A stretch of DNA of 64,000 nt from Lichenostomus cassidix (GCA_008360975.2 CM039179.1:56148666-56212665); one strand, 5' to 3'; positions 46,918-59,495 are shown, counted from the first letter of the stretch. Numbers and translations are program-made. Notes: generated from the letters alone by a model not told the origin.

Positions 46918-49900
46918 ATTTCAAGTGTTAAAGAACTGTTCATATTGTGATTATCAGAATTAACATTTGTGCACTATTACTTACCCTTGTGAGCTCCAGT
47001 AACCAAGAGCCCTGTTCAGTATTTTTCCTTATAGTGATAAAGTTGTTCCGGGACAAAAAGAAATCACAACATAATTAAATATTCAGCATCTCTCAATTAT
47101 TTTAATTTAGTTTCATAGTTGTTACAACAATTTTTCCTATTTAATTTAAAGATAATAGAAATACCACATGCAGTGTAAGATCACACATGTAATAGCCTAA
47201 TACCCAATCATGCAGAGAAGAATCCCAACATCATCTGGTGGGATGGATATGTTTTATTTTAATTTGAGTATTTGAAAGGATTAGGAAAATATACATTTTA
47301 AGGCCTAACAGTTGATATTTATGCCTCCAAATTACTTTCATTTCTATAAATGAGAAATGTAGGAAACTCCAGTGCCAAATAAATTTATATAATTTTGAAA
47401 TTTTGTGATGCCATGTCCTTTTTCCACACAGGTCTTTTAAAATGTTCCTCCTCTTAACTGTTACCCTGTAGTACAAAGATTTAACAATGATTGCAGCTAA
47501 TAAAATGGGCCAGTGACCTTTTGGGAACCTCCAATGGAAAAGTCAAAATTCAACAGGTAGATTTTTCATCAATATCCCATAAAGAATAAATATACTAAAT
47601 GTCAAGATTTTAGTTCAGCAGGAATTTAAAATTCATTGTTGCTCATTCAAAGAATGACTTGTGAATAGCATCAGACTAGACTGGGCTATAGGAAAGGAAA
47701 CCACATGTGCCCCTTGTCCTCGTCTTATCCCTGGCAAATACTACAGAAAAATTTGGTGAAATATTTTAGACTAACATTTTTTAGACTGCATTGGGTGGTT
47801 CTCCCCTCTGCTATTATCATCAAGGATATTTTTGATGGGAAATGAAGGAAAGTGTTCATCTGTTGCAAATATTTGTTCCCAGAGCTTGCTGAAAGACAGA
47901 ACTTCTGTTCTAATATGAGTCCCAGTGACTGCATCACTCTGAAAAGGAAGAAGTTCAATAATGTTGCCAAGAAAATCCCTATCACACATGCTGATCACAT
48001 TATTTTTGGTGGAGGACAGCTTGATGTTGGCTGGAAGCACTTCATCTTGAAACTCCAGAAATTTTCTGTGCTTTTATAATTTCCCCTCCTAACATTCATT
48101 TTTCCAACCAACATGAGGAAATGTTATTCTGTTAATTAATATAACATTAGTTATTATTAATACAGCACTAATGCCTACCTGGCTTTTTTGCTTGTTTTAG
48201 ACATTCATTCCTTATAAAAGTGGGATTCTAACACATAGGAGAATCATTTGCAACTGAGATAGACTTTAAATTCCAGTTCCTGCCAGCAAAACATGAATCC
48301 ATAAGAGCCTTACAGCATTTAATACTATGATTTTTAATTAGCATTTATTGCTATTCAGAAATAAACATCTTTCTGAATTTATTTTTTGCGTCCACATCCA
48401 GGAATTGCTGTTGTTTTTTTCTCTCTAGTTGCGCTACTGATCCACTGCTTTGTACCTTAGGCAAGTTGCCTTAAGTTTTATAGCATCGAGTGACCAGGAT
48501 GATTAATTAATGAATAGACCATACTTTAAGGAATTAGATGATGGTTCATTTGGTGCAGTGTTTCTATAATGCTCTGGAAATATTCTAAGTGGTGGGCATT
48601 AAATGTGAAGAGAACAACAGTATCCATTATTTGATATTCAGTCAAATAAGAAATCCAGTCATCCTCTGTATATATTTCCACTCATAAATTTTTAGTTTTA
48701 CTTTGAAAAAATAGGTTAAGGTTAGGAGAGAGACTGAATTTTTAAGGGAGAATGGCAACTAGAAAGGAAAAATGACAACTGAGAGAAAACAGGAGATGTA
48801 TGTTAGAATAGTAAATTACAGGAAGAGTGGTGTTCTGAAGGGGTTAGCTTTCATGCAGAAGAGAGAAAAAACATCAGATAAAGCAGACTCATAAAATATA
48901 CTAAGGGTTCAAAATGTACCTAGCCAAGTACAGAAATGAAAGGTTGATGATGATGTAACTGACGCTGATGTAAACAAGTAGCTAGAAAAAGTGGTTTGAG
49001 AATTAAGGCAGTTTGTGTAATTGCTAACAAGATCCTGTAAGGAAGGAAGTTGTAAAGTACACTTAATTAGAAAGAAAGCAGGTGTATGTGTTTGTATGTG
49101 TGTAAGTATATGCCAGCAAGAGAAATTTAATAGCACCAAAAGAATAAATGTTAGATTATGCTCTACTTCAGCAAGGATTCAGAGAAGTTCTTCTCTCAAA
49201 ATTTTTGAGGTTTCCAAAGCAAGAGGGTTTCTGAAGAAACGTAGACAATATAAACCACTTACTCTTAAAAATCAATTTACTAAAGGGGATGCTGGAACAA
49301 ATCCAAAGCTGATTTGAAAATTAAAGAGGTTATGATTGTGGTGACAGTGGTGCCCTAAAGAACTGAAGTGTTTGAGGAGGAACAGTATTTCTGCATTGAT
49401 TGTTTGACCTGTATTGAAAAAGAAACATGAAAGTCAAAGCTCTGCTAGGAGAAACATTGATGCTGGAGAGGTGTCTTTGTAATTGGAGTAAAAGCATGCC
49501 AAGGAACACTGTGTGCAGCTCCACCTCCAGCTGCTACTTCTTCTAGCACAGGTCAATAATGGTAATAAATATCCTTTAGGAAACAGGGCCCATGATTTTC
49601 TATTTATTCCCCCAACTGCTTGGCCTTTTCAAAGTCAGGGTTTAAATCGGTGGAACAAGTGACTCAAAGAAAGCTCCAGGAGTAACGAGAGACCACAATT
49701 GCTGTCATTAAAATCTTTCCTTCTCTGAGGTAATAATTTAAGAACAAATTCTCTAACCTTTCATCAGTCCAGGGTGGATTATATCCATAGACAGCATTGA
49801 ATCATTCTATCAGTAGAAATCATGGCTGGCAATTTTCTGAAACCAAATCTAATACATATATTCAAGTTACAAATATATTTAAGTAACACATACAGATGGA

Positions 49901-51003
49901 CAGATAGATACATGCACAGCACGGAGTTAACTATGTCTCTAGTGCTGCATTCAATTTCAGGCAGAGTGTGACACCGTAAATTCTTTTGGACACTTAGTAT
50001 CACATTCTTTAACTAGTAAGCAATTAATCATTATTGTAGATATGGTTTGTGATCTTTCAACTGCCAGGACAAAAAAATAATCCCTTTTTACACAGCTTTA
50101 CTGTCAACTAAAACTGTTACACTTCACTGGAAATTTCATTCTTGAGGGTAAATTTCTAGTTGTAGTATTAATGAGTTATTCCTTAGATAATATCTGGCTG
50201 CATTATCACTGTTTGTACTTGTTTCCCAAATTGTATAAGGAAAGGTGCATGCGTTGTAGATCTATTATGTTGCTAGGCCATACAAACCTTACATGGAATT
50301 CTTTGGTTATGGAAAAGGTCTTTTAGTAGATTTCCTAATCAGGATGCTCTAAGGATGCAATGCCAGCATCCACTTGGGTAATTATTACAGGATTTCTGTA
50401 AGACCTTCTTTCAGCACCATGCTTCTTACTCTGTTGACTTTAGAAAATAATTTCAAGCAAGCAAAGGCTTGAGACTAGCAAGACAGCCCTTCCTGAGGAT
50501 CTGAATAATAATACAGTCCAGGGAGCTCGTCTCCATGATGAAAAACACCAAAATCTATCCTCAGGTGTTACAGAGGCTCAGTGAGCTGGGAATGGAATTC
50601 ATTGCAAAGCAGATAAAACAGTGGTGCTTGAGGCAGGATGAAACAAGATCTAAGAAAATAATCAGACCCCTAGAGCAAACAGACTTAGATGACATTTTTT
50701 GAACTGAACAAGGATCTCCATTAAATGATCATTCACAGTCATATTTATTGACAGGATCAAAGTAGGAGGAAGCAGTTTGAGGACACAGATTTTTCTGGAC
50801 CATGAAGTCCTGCTAACAAGGAGTCATAGTGAATGGAGACAGAACTGAGATGATTCAGAGAACAGCACACAGAATTATATTCCTTTGTGTTATGATTGTG
50901 CCTTATCCCTCCACATGTGACTAAAAGTTGTGGTTGACTACATTGGATTCCTGCTTCTGGTGTTAAAAGTCATTCTTACATTTATTTCTTTTAAAACAAA
51001 GCT
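46918..51003. other. Unannotated AT-rich sequence
   Basis: No gene or transposon is recognised over about 4 kb. Open frames of 60-98 codons, for example 47852-48079 and 49021-49317, have no recognisable domain. Confidence 0.5.
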
Positions 51004-51307
51004 ACCACAGGAGCCGCTCTGCCAATCTCCCCCCTAGTATATATGCTGAGCAAGACACCATATAGTATGAAATATCCCTTAGGTCTGCTGGGACCAACTG
51101 TTACAGCTGTGTCCCCTCACAACTTCTTGTGCACTCCCAGCTTCCTCATTGGTGGGGAAGGGTGAGAGGTAGAAAAGGCCTTGGTGCTGTGTAAACCCTC
51201 CTCAGATATAATGAAAACATCTCTGTGTTATCAACACTTTTTCAGCACAAACTCAAAATTTGGCTATTATGAAGAAAATTCACTCTATCCCAGCCAAAAC
51301 TAATGCA
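51004..51307 (-). mobile_element. Truncated LTR of the 3952-4516 family (U3 only)
   Basis: It ends at + 51307 with ACTAATGCA, giving a minus-strand start TGCATTAG like the family start. It shares the CACTCTATCCCAGCCAAAAC edge and the CCCCTCACAACTTCTTGTGC core with the other copy. The TATA motif (51030-51050 area, CTAGTATATATGCTGAGC on +) is followed in sense by only about 30 bp, so the R-U5 half is missing. AAGCT occurs on both sides (50999-51003 and 51308-51312). As the left end is not TG, this may be a preserved target duplication with an internal deletion, or chance. Confidence 0.8.
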
Positions 51308-51312
51308 AAGCT

Positions 51313-54300
51313 GATGCCACATGACCACATTAACATGGAATCAAGCCTGCAAATACCTTCCAGTTGCGTACATTCGGATATATCACTGTTCTTTTTGCAC
51401 CTATGCCGTTCCAAAGTTAACTTATCTTTTATCTAGACCCCTAGAAATACCTGCACAAAGATGATGTATTTGTCTATTTTCCTCTTCCATAACATTTTCT
51501 ACATTGTGAAAAAAATAGTCAATCCAGAGAATTGCTATGCTGTTGGAGACCCAGGAAATAATGAGAAAGTATGTCTTTCTGGCTCACCATGTTAAATACA
51601 GATTACTTAGTATGAGCATTTCCTTAGTGTTACAGTCTTAGTTTATTCAAGAAAAATGCCCATAAATAGGCTAATAATTTTTCCAGTTTCTTTTTATTTG
51701 GTAAATTAAAAAACAAAACCAATATCTATGATATAGTCGCAGGTATGCAACAAAATAATTCAGAGTCTTTTGACACATTGATGTTATGCATATCTGTCTC
51801 TAATGAACTTCAGTTATGCATTGCCAAAGTTGAGCAATAAAATTGTAAAAGAAGTGCAATATGTCTACCTGACACATTTTGAAAAGGCAAGCTCATCCTA
51901 GGAATTTTCAGCCGCGAGAAACATCCTCTGTGGTTAGAGCAGCAAAAATCGTGAGTATGGTTGGTCTTTTATCTTTCATTACCCTCCTTTTTGAGGGGAC
52001 TTAGTTCTTAACATTAGAAGAAGCTTCCTAAATAAAATTGCAAAAAAATATCTTGTCTTAAAAGCCCAAGGTCCCCTGACACTACCAGCACAGTCTCCCT
52101 TTATCTTCAATGAGCGGAGTGGAAGAAAGGAAAAAGTAAAAAATAAATAGATTGTCTTGGACAACTAATATCAGGCATTGGAACAGGGCTTGTGCCTACC
52201 CTTGGACGGCCTTAGGGGAGAGCATTGCAACATTATAAAGTATTAAAAGAGTCAGCAAACTGACTAGCAGAGATGTGGTCTCCCCCTACTACTGTGGAAA
52301 ATACTACTTAAAACTGCAGAGATGAAAGACCTTTTAATCTACTGAGGGAAGAATAAGATTCAACTGAAATGTTATAGAGAAACTTGCTATAATTCTGCAG
52401 ATATTTAGTTCTGCTTGTGGCTTTAATACCATCAAAAGAACCCTTGGAAACTGAAGTGGAAATGGTAAGAAACTGAATTTTACAAAATAAATATTTAACT
52501 TGCAGGGTGGTCAAATTATTACTTGTAGGTAGGATGTGACCCACATTCAGCAGCTCTGAAATGCATCCTGAAGCAGTTTTATTACTTCTTGGAAACACAC
52601 AGCTTATAGACAACCACAAATCCCAGGACATGCCACTCCTGAGAAAACAGAAACTCTTCTTATCCCTCCTCTGGCTCAGAACCAGATTGATCAAGCTTCA
52701 GGCACTGTATGCTGAGACCCACTGTCCCTCCAGATTATCATGGCTCCCCTCTTTTTAACTTAGCTATTAGCTATTATTAATAAGTTGTAGATTTGCCGTG
52801 CAAGCAAGGCCTTACTGGGATGATGCTTCACTCTCAACAAAGCAGGTTGTTTCCTTGAAGTGCCTGATTGAACTTCTGGTTACACTTTAACAGGGAAAAA
52901 ATACTCAAGCAGCAACCTGAGTTCCACTTGCACAGCAATATTACTCTCCAAGATCAGGAAAACACATTGATTAATAGCTGTTAGGGATTAGGAGTCATCT
53001 TTGTGGTAAAAGTGACCCATGGCTAAGATTCAGGTAGTGGTATGAGAGTGGAATTTTCACCAATTACAGTAAGCATCAGATTAGTTTTGACCAATTCTTT
53101 TATCTTAGGAAAATCACAAAGAAAACCAAAGAAACTTCCTTCTTAGCCCTAGCCTTGGTTAACTGAGGTTTAATTTCACCTGAACAAATGAAACTTTAGA
53201 TCTAAACACATAAGCAACAAGCTGATATCTAATTCAGACTCCCAACCATTTTTAAATTCTCAATGTATAATTCTGGGATTTTCTAAACTGAAGATGACTT
53301 GCCACGACATAAAAAATTCTTTGGCATAAAAAAGCTATCAAGGTACATTTTAAGACATAAGACATTCATTGTTGAGGGGTGGTATAAAGTTATACTCAGA
53401 GACAAGCTACCTCAGAAGTTTCTGATGCACCTGGCACCAAGCTCCATCAAAAAAGGGACCCTAGGACTAGTTATCCAAGCAGGACTGAGAGACAGTGATG
53501 ACTGAGCCAGTCATATTAGTACACTCTACTCAGCATAAGTAGATGTAAAGTTTCCAGATATTTCTATTCAATTATTTGAGCCCCCAAAGCTATATCTTTT
53601 GCTAAATCTCTTTTACAGGAAATCTTATGTACTGAAGTGGGCTGGGGGAGAGAGTGGTCAGCTGAGGAATTTATAGTTGTGGGCTGCTGAGATATTTTAA
53701 TATTGTATAGTCACTTATATAGTCACTTACATGGTCTCTCTCTGGAAAAAAAATACGCTTCTAAAATCCACTGAAATAATGAAAGAGCATACAAGGAAGA
53801 TGTAAAGAAGCCCCCAAAATCTCCTTGTATTTTGCCAGTTTTATCTTCTCCTGTCTTGCTCTCTTCTGTTATCTGGTGGTTGCTTCTATTTGCTACATTT
53901 TGTTTATCCTTATATTCCTTCTCTACTGTTTCTCAGTGTGTGAATATTTGATATGCCCTCAAGGTACATATCCAGCCTTGTATATTCAATTTCATTAGTT
54001 TGTAGATTTCATTCTGGAAATAATAAACCCTGTAACATGTGGTGAAACTATAAGGTTTGTAGGCTTGTGGCACATTCTGAAAACTCTAATGACATTGTTA
54101 CTGATGTATCTGTCTCAAACCGTTCAGGATTTTAAAATCACTCCAGCTTTGTTCTGTTCACTTTTTTTCCTCATTTTTTGCATGATATATGTTTACATGC
54201 TTCATAACAAAAGCTCTTGGTTCTGCATTTATACACTAGAGTCAAGATTAGCACTTGTTTATTGTAATAATGGCAGGAAATTGTGATAATATTAGTCATC

Positions 54301-55286
54301 CCATATTTATACTACAAAAATGACTTTTAAGAAAGGACTAGGAAAGTTATTGTTCCTGCTGTTAATTCTAGTTTTCAGAAGATCCACTGTCTATGATGTA
54401 GTTTTTAAGCATAAAATAAAAAGTCTTCATACCTACTGAAGAGAAGACATACCTACTGAATTATCATGGAGATTGATCACCTCAGAAACAATGCACTTCA
54501 CAATAGAGATCCCTTTGGAGAGGCAAGTGCTACTATTTCCATTCTGCTTTTCAGAAAGATGGTAATGTAAAGGTCATGACAAGACATCAATAAGGTACCT
54601 AACAATTCAGATGGCAGTTTTTAGGGAACTTAAATGCCTAAATCTCCAAGACAACTAGAAATCTCATCTTTGACTACCTAAAGTTCTTTCTCTGTGGGTG
54701 AGGTTTGTCTCACAAATTACCTACTGATGTAGATTAAGTTAGTTCCTCCATACATTTTTGGGGTTAGATATATCTCTCAATATAAGCACCTGTTTTACAA
54801 GAGGATGAACCAGTTCCTCAAGGTTCCTGGTTTTCTCTCTTGGAGAAGGAGACTGGCTGATCATCTTAGAATTATGTGATGGAAGTTGGATGAGATGAAT
54901 TCACAGTAGCTGACTTAGCTGCAATTACATGATAAGAGTGCCGCAGAAGAGGAGGGCTCAGATGGATCTTTTCTGTAGCCTCAAAGCTTTAATTTGTGTG
55001 CTTGTATGATGACCTACTATCTCCAAAAGTAGTACCATGCAGATATGCAGTCTCTTTAAGCAGAGGATTTGAAAATGGAAATAAAACATAAATGAAAAAG
55101 AGTTATGACTTTAGAGGGATTTACCTAGTGATTACTTTATACAGCAGGTACAACTTATGTAGCTGACACAGTGCATTTAGTATAACTTGTTCTCTTTCTC
55201 TCCAGCATCATTTTATGCACCTATACTTTTTCTTTTATAAACTCAGTGTATTTTCATCTTTAAAAATCTGTACAGCACATTGCAGG
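51313..55286. other. Unannotated AT-rich sequence
   Basis: No gene or transposon is recognised. Small tandem duplications occur at 53707-53731 (TATAGTCACTTA twice) and 54429-54460 (CATACCTACTGAA twice). The 128-codon minus frame at 52308-52694 shows no domain. At 51916-51956 an acceptor-like and a donor-like site flank 39 bp that stay open in one frame; not called as an exon. Confidence 0.5.
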
Positions 55287-55290
55287 ATAG

Positions 55291-55689
55291 TGATGTTTCT
55301 CTCTGCAGGAGGGCTGCAGGAGGAGGCAGCCTCACAAAACGAGGTCCCCGCGGCGCGTCCAAGTCCGGGCCGGGTGGCCCTGGTGTGCGCTTAGCGTGGC
55401 GTGGGTCTCCAGCAACAGAAATTCTAGCAGGAAACGTGGTAAGACAAAAGAACGAACTGGACACCATCTCTGGGTCTGCCAAGGAGGTTTATTAGGGTCC
55501 TTAGGTGGGGTGCAGGGGAGGGAAAGGGGAAGGAAAGTGGGGGAAGGGAGTAAGAGCTGGCAGGCTCAAAGATGGAGACCCCAAACTCCTGCTGGCATCG
55601 GCTTATAAGGGAAAGGAAGGGAGAGGGATTGGCTCTCTCAGAGCCAGTCCCAGGAGGTCTGAAGGCAAGACAGGTGGGGGAACACATCA
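55291..55689 (-). mobile_element. Solo LTR with 4-bp target duplication and inverted ends (ERV1-like)
   Basis: The + strand starts TGATGT and ends ACATCA, a perfect 6-bp inverted terminal repeat, flanked by ATAG on both sides (55287-55290 and 55690-55693). In the sense (minus) direction a TTATAA (about 55608-55603) precedes a C-rich tract, then AATAAA (55493-55488), then a very GC- and CpG-rich U5-like segment (about 55310-55400). U3 is only about 80 bp. A 4-bp duplication is usual for gammaretrovirus-like (ERV1) elements, though the layout resembles the nested LTR at 39823-40198. High retained CpG suggests a relatively recent insertion. No internal provirus is present. Confidence 0.78.
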
Positions 55690-55693
55690 ATAG

Positions 55694-56720
55694 ATTTCAG
55701 ATAAAGCAGGGTGCATATTTCAAAAAGAGCCAATAACATACAGAGCAGGGGAACAAAGAAAAGCCACACGGAGTCCTCAAAAACCACATTGCTACAGGAT
55801 AGCATGCATAGAAGAATGATGTTTGTACTACTGACACTAAAGTATCTAATGAATAAAGCAAGTCTGTGACAAACTTTTGCCCTAAAAAATAACTGCCAAA
55901 GAAGCTGGGCAAAATTTTGTTCATTTTTTTCCTGCTTTCTAATCTTCAAAATTCATTATAATTTTTTTGTTGTTATTGATTTTACATGGACAGAAATCAG
56001 ACACTATGGAGGTAGGAAAATAAACCCACAACAAACAGAAGTTAATTCCACATAGGACTTCTAAGATGAGGTTATCAAAAACTCAGTAGTTTTATTCTTT
56101 GATTCCTCTTCTGTTTTTTCTACAAGCTTATTTTTTAGTAATTAATGATCTAATGCTTCCTTCAAAATAAAGGAAAATATTTGTTATCAATTTCATTATT
56201 TTTCTTAGACCAAAGCACATGATTATGATAATTTTTTTCAATATTTTCTATCTAAAGCTACCCATACTTTCAAATTAATGCTCTGTACTGCAGTATTATA
56301 TATACCCTTGCTGGTTTTTCTCAACACCTACTAATTTTAAGCTTACCATTCTTCATAACCTTTCCTTACTATTTCTACTCACTGTAGTCAGTCTGTAATA
56401 CAGTTCGGTGTTATAATAAAGCTATTGGTGTCTAGGTTTCAGTCCAAGATCATTAATCCTATAATATTTAAATACTTCACTATGCATTGCTGCTTAACTG
56501 GCTGAGAGTGTTGGCCAGATTAGTATTTATTCACTGTTAATAGTGAACTGAAGCAGGCATGGTATGTGTTACATAAATATTGCTAAGCATAAACCCTATC
56601 AGTGTGAAGAGCTGGGCATACAGTAATCTGTGTGGCTGTAAAAGACTAAATGAATGAACATATGACCAGAACTTCAGTTTCCTTCAGGCAAGAAAATCAT
56701 AAAGAAAAATGTAAACATTA
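55694..56720. other. Unannotated AT-rich sequence
   Basis: About 1 kb between two LTRs with no recognisable retroviral gag, pol or env sequence. The two flanking LTRs belong to different families and opposite orientations, so they are not the ends of one provirus. Short minus-strand frames (55638-55949) overlap the first LTR edge and have no domain. Confidence 0.6.
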
Positions 56721-56726
56721 GGGAAA

Positions 56727-56986
56727 TGTGGCTAGCACAGTTTTTCCCATGGGAAGTTTTCTTGTGTTTTTGTAAATAAAGATAAAGTTTGGATGTTTTG
56801 GAACAGTGTCCCAGAACTTGGCAGTGCAGGCCTGGCCAATCAGGCCTGGGGGAAGGCTTCTGACTGCCAATCTGGGTGACTTTTGAGAACTCTATAAATG
56901 TGATGAAATCAAAACAATAAAGGTCATTCCTTCTTGCCACTGAGAACCGATGCATTCATTACTCTGCTAGCTGCTCAACAGCGACA
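56727..56986 (+). mobile_element. Solo LTR, 260 bp, 6-bp target duplication, ASLV-like layout
   Basis: It starts TGTGGCTAGC and ends GCGACA, flanked by perfect GGGAAA repeats (56721-56726 and 56987-56992). The imperfect inverted ends are TGTGGCTAGC against TGTCGCTGTT. Two CCAAT boxes (56836-56840, 56867-56871) precede TATAAA (56893-56898), with AATAAA only 18 bp further on (56916-56921), then a short U5. Placement of the poly(A) signal just before the expected start of R, with a very short R, is the known layout of avian sarcoma-leukosis-type LTRs. The 6-bp duplication also fits alpha/beta-retroviral integrases. No coding sequence of a virus is present. Confidence 0.85.
56893..56921 (+). promoter_or_regulatory. 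LTR core promoter and poly(A) signal
   Basis: TATAAA at 56893-56898 and AATAAA at 56916-56921 sit 18 bp apart within the 260-bp LTR. Transcription would be expected to start at about 56922-56930, immediately after the poly(A) signal, so transcripts initiating here would not carry that signal at their own 5' end. Activity is inferred only. Confidence 0.7.
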
Positions 56987-56992
56987 GGGAAA

Positions 56993-58853
56993 TGTTTAAG
57001 GAAAAAAATAATGGGAGAAGGAATCCTCAGGAACTTAAGCCAGAATATATTCAACATAGTTTGAAGGTCTTACATAAGATGCCCAAACAGGATTACAGCT
57101 GATTCAAATTCTCTACATATGAGATAGGGAGGGCCTTCTAAGTGTTGATGTAGACTGAAAATTCTTTTGGAGACATTTGTCTCTCACCATTGAATGTAGA
57201 GAAAGTTCAGACTGTCACTTTCTTGAACAGCATCTCTGCAAAGACCTCAAATTTAGGTAGGAGGAATTGAGGCCCCCAGGGATTGCTTCCTTAACATTTA
57301 CAATGAAGAACTGGGTGAGAGAAAGTATTAATGGAAATGGGGAGGTGGGGTGTGAAGCTTAACCTTCAGTCAACAGGTGTTAATTTCAACCAAAGACAAA
57401 ATAAAAAGGAGTTAATTTCATCATCTCTAGACATTTCCTCATGAAAGCTTATCACTGAAAGCATTTATCCTGTGCTGACTAAATTGTTTTAGATTTGTGC
57501 TCTGGAATTTGGAAAGTGGCTGTATCAGATAAATCTAAAGGTTCTTAGGGAACACTTAGTCCTTCTGAGCTGATCTTGGTTAAGTTCCTCTGAGTCAGGG
57601 ATATTAAAAGAAAAAAAAGTGAAAGAAAGACAGTTATCTTTAAACCTGTAAAGTGGCTGTAGCTCATTTTCAGTAATTGCAGATTTGAGATATGTTTTTC
57701 TTCTGTCTTGCTGAGAGAAGTATTTTTACACATGATTTTATTTCTAGAAGTAGCATTTTAGGACAAAAAAACCTTAAAAAAATTCTCTATTAAATAAAAC
57801 CCTTGTTCTTCAAATGAAATGTATTATAGTCACACCATAGATTAACCTGTTTTTTTTTAATGGTTGCTTTCATTTTATGTCTACCTGTCTGTAAAAGAGA
57901 AGACTGACTGTAAACTGCTACTGTTGGTCTTTAGGATAGTTACTATGGTGTAACTGAGACCTCGCCATAAAGTTGAGTCTCCCACTCACTCTCATTGAAT
58001 TTCCACCATGTACAATACATGTTTTTTTTAATCCATGTTTTTTAATGACAAAATGCTCTGCCTTTCCTCAAAGCATAAATTATTACCATTTTACTTCTTT
58101 ACTGTTGTTTTTAAAGTTCAATGTCAGGGGTATAATTTCACTCTGATAAGAGTGTTGAGGTTTCTTATATATACATATACACACACCAAAGAGACAGTCT
58201 CCCCAATTTATATGCAATATAGAATCATCTATAATAATTGCTAGTCTTAAAAAAAAACTAAAAAAGACAATGTATGTCCTCCTATCCCTTAATCAGAATG
58301 TTAAAAATTGCAACCCAGTAATTATTTCATCAGATACTGTTACTTTTGCTGTTTCCTACCATTCATATTTTTCTCACTTAGGTGCTGTTAGCTACTTCCT
58401 CCATGTTAGCTTATGTGAAGTGACAAACATTTTGACGAGTATTTTTCAGTTAAGGACACTGATGTATACTCACACTTTCCTGTTGTCTAAATGATGATCG
58501 TTCTATTTTGATCTGTGTGTATACACTAGGAAAGTGTATTTTGATTTTTGTTTGTCAGCCACTGGATTTTTGTGATTTGCAGCAATTTTGTGTTTTTCAG
58601 AGTATTTGTCACATGAAATACACTATAACATATCTTTTAAATGATTGTTGCTTTTTTGTTATCACTCACATATAGAGTTATGGATATTAATAAAGGTATA
58701 GAGATATATAGAGGAATACAATGCACATGCATGTATATATAATATTTTTAATACTTTCATAAAAAAATTTTGAAAGCCAATGAGTCAAATTTACAAAGGC
58801 CTTATTATTTTCAGATTAGTGTTCATATTCATCATTGTGTGTAGCTTTTAGGA
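56993..58853. other. Unannotated AT-rich sequence
   Basis: No gene or transposon is recognised. An AT/CA-rich stretch (ATATATACATATACACACACC) lies near 58166-58186. Frames of 60-74 codons show no recognisable domain. Confidence 0.55.
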
Positions 58854-59495
58854 ACAGAATCACAGAATGAGAGAATGGTTGGGGTTGAAAGGGATCTCTG
58901 GAAGTCATTTGTTCCAACACCTCTGCTCAAGCAGGGCTACCCAGAGCAGGTTGCCTGGGACTAAGGTCAGATGGTTTTTGGACATCTCCAAGGAAGGGGA
59001 AAGAAGAAAGTGTTTCCTGATGTTCAGGTGGCTTCCCCCATGTCTCAATGTGAGCCCATTGCTCCTGGTGCTGTTACTGAGCACCACTGAAAAAGCCTGT
59101 CCCAGACTATGTACCCTCTCTTCATGTATTTATGTACATTAAAAAGGTCCCCTCAAGCCCTCTTTTCTGCAGGCTAACAATCCCAGCTCCCTCAGCCTTT
59201 TCTCACAGGATAGTGGCTCCAGTGCTGATATCATATTTGTGGCTATTTACTGGGACTCTGTGCAGTATGTCTGTGTCTCTCTTTTACCAAGGAGCACAGA
59301 GCTGGACACAGAACCCCATGTGTGGCCTCACCAGTGCTGACTAGAGAGCAAGGATCACGTACTTCAACCTGCTGGCAATAGTCCTCCAAAAGCAGCCCAG
59401 GATGTCATCAGTCTTCTTTGCTTCATGGGCACATTTTTTGGCTCTTGTTCTCAGAGGTGTCAGCAATAGCCCTAGGTCTTCTTGTGCAAATCTGA
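58854..59495 (-). mobile_element. CR1 3' portion, 5'-truncated
   Basis: The + strand starts with the reverse complement of the CR1 tail (CAGAATCACAGAATGAGAG) followed by GGTTGGGGTTGAAAGGGATC. It then runs through the 3' UTR and the end of ORF2 (CTCCCTCAGCCTTTTCTCAC, GAGCTGGACACAGAACCCC, GGCCTCACCAGTGCTGA). It stops near TAGCCCTAGGTCTTCTTGTG, inside the RT C-terminal region. The 3' end is intact and the 5' end truncated, as usual for CR1. The frames at 58867-59344 are antisense by-products. Confidence 0.9.

Noticed and set aside
51916..51956. 39-bp possible exon between GGAATTTTCAG and ATC/GTGAGTATG
   Set aside because: Weak polypyrimidine tract and very short length; no recognisable peptide.
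55276..55687. CACAT flanks as the target duplication of the 55-kb LTR
   Set aside because: These boundaries would give an element starting TG but ending AA. ATAG flanks give TG...CA with a perfect 6-bp inverted repeat, which fits LTR structure better.
55291..56986. The two nearby LTRs as the ends of one provirus
   Set aside because: They differ in sequence, length, orientation and duplication length, and no retroviral coding sequence lies between them.
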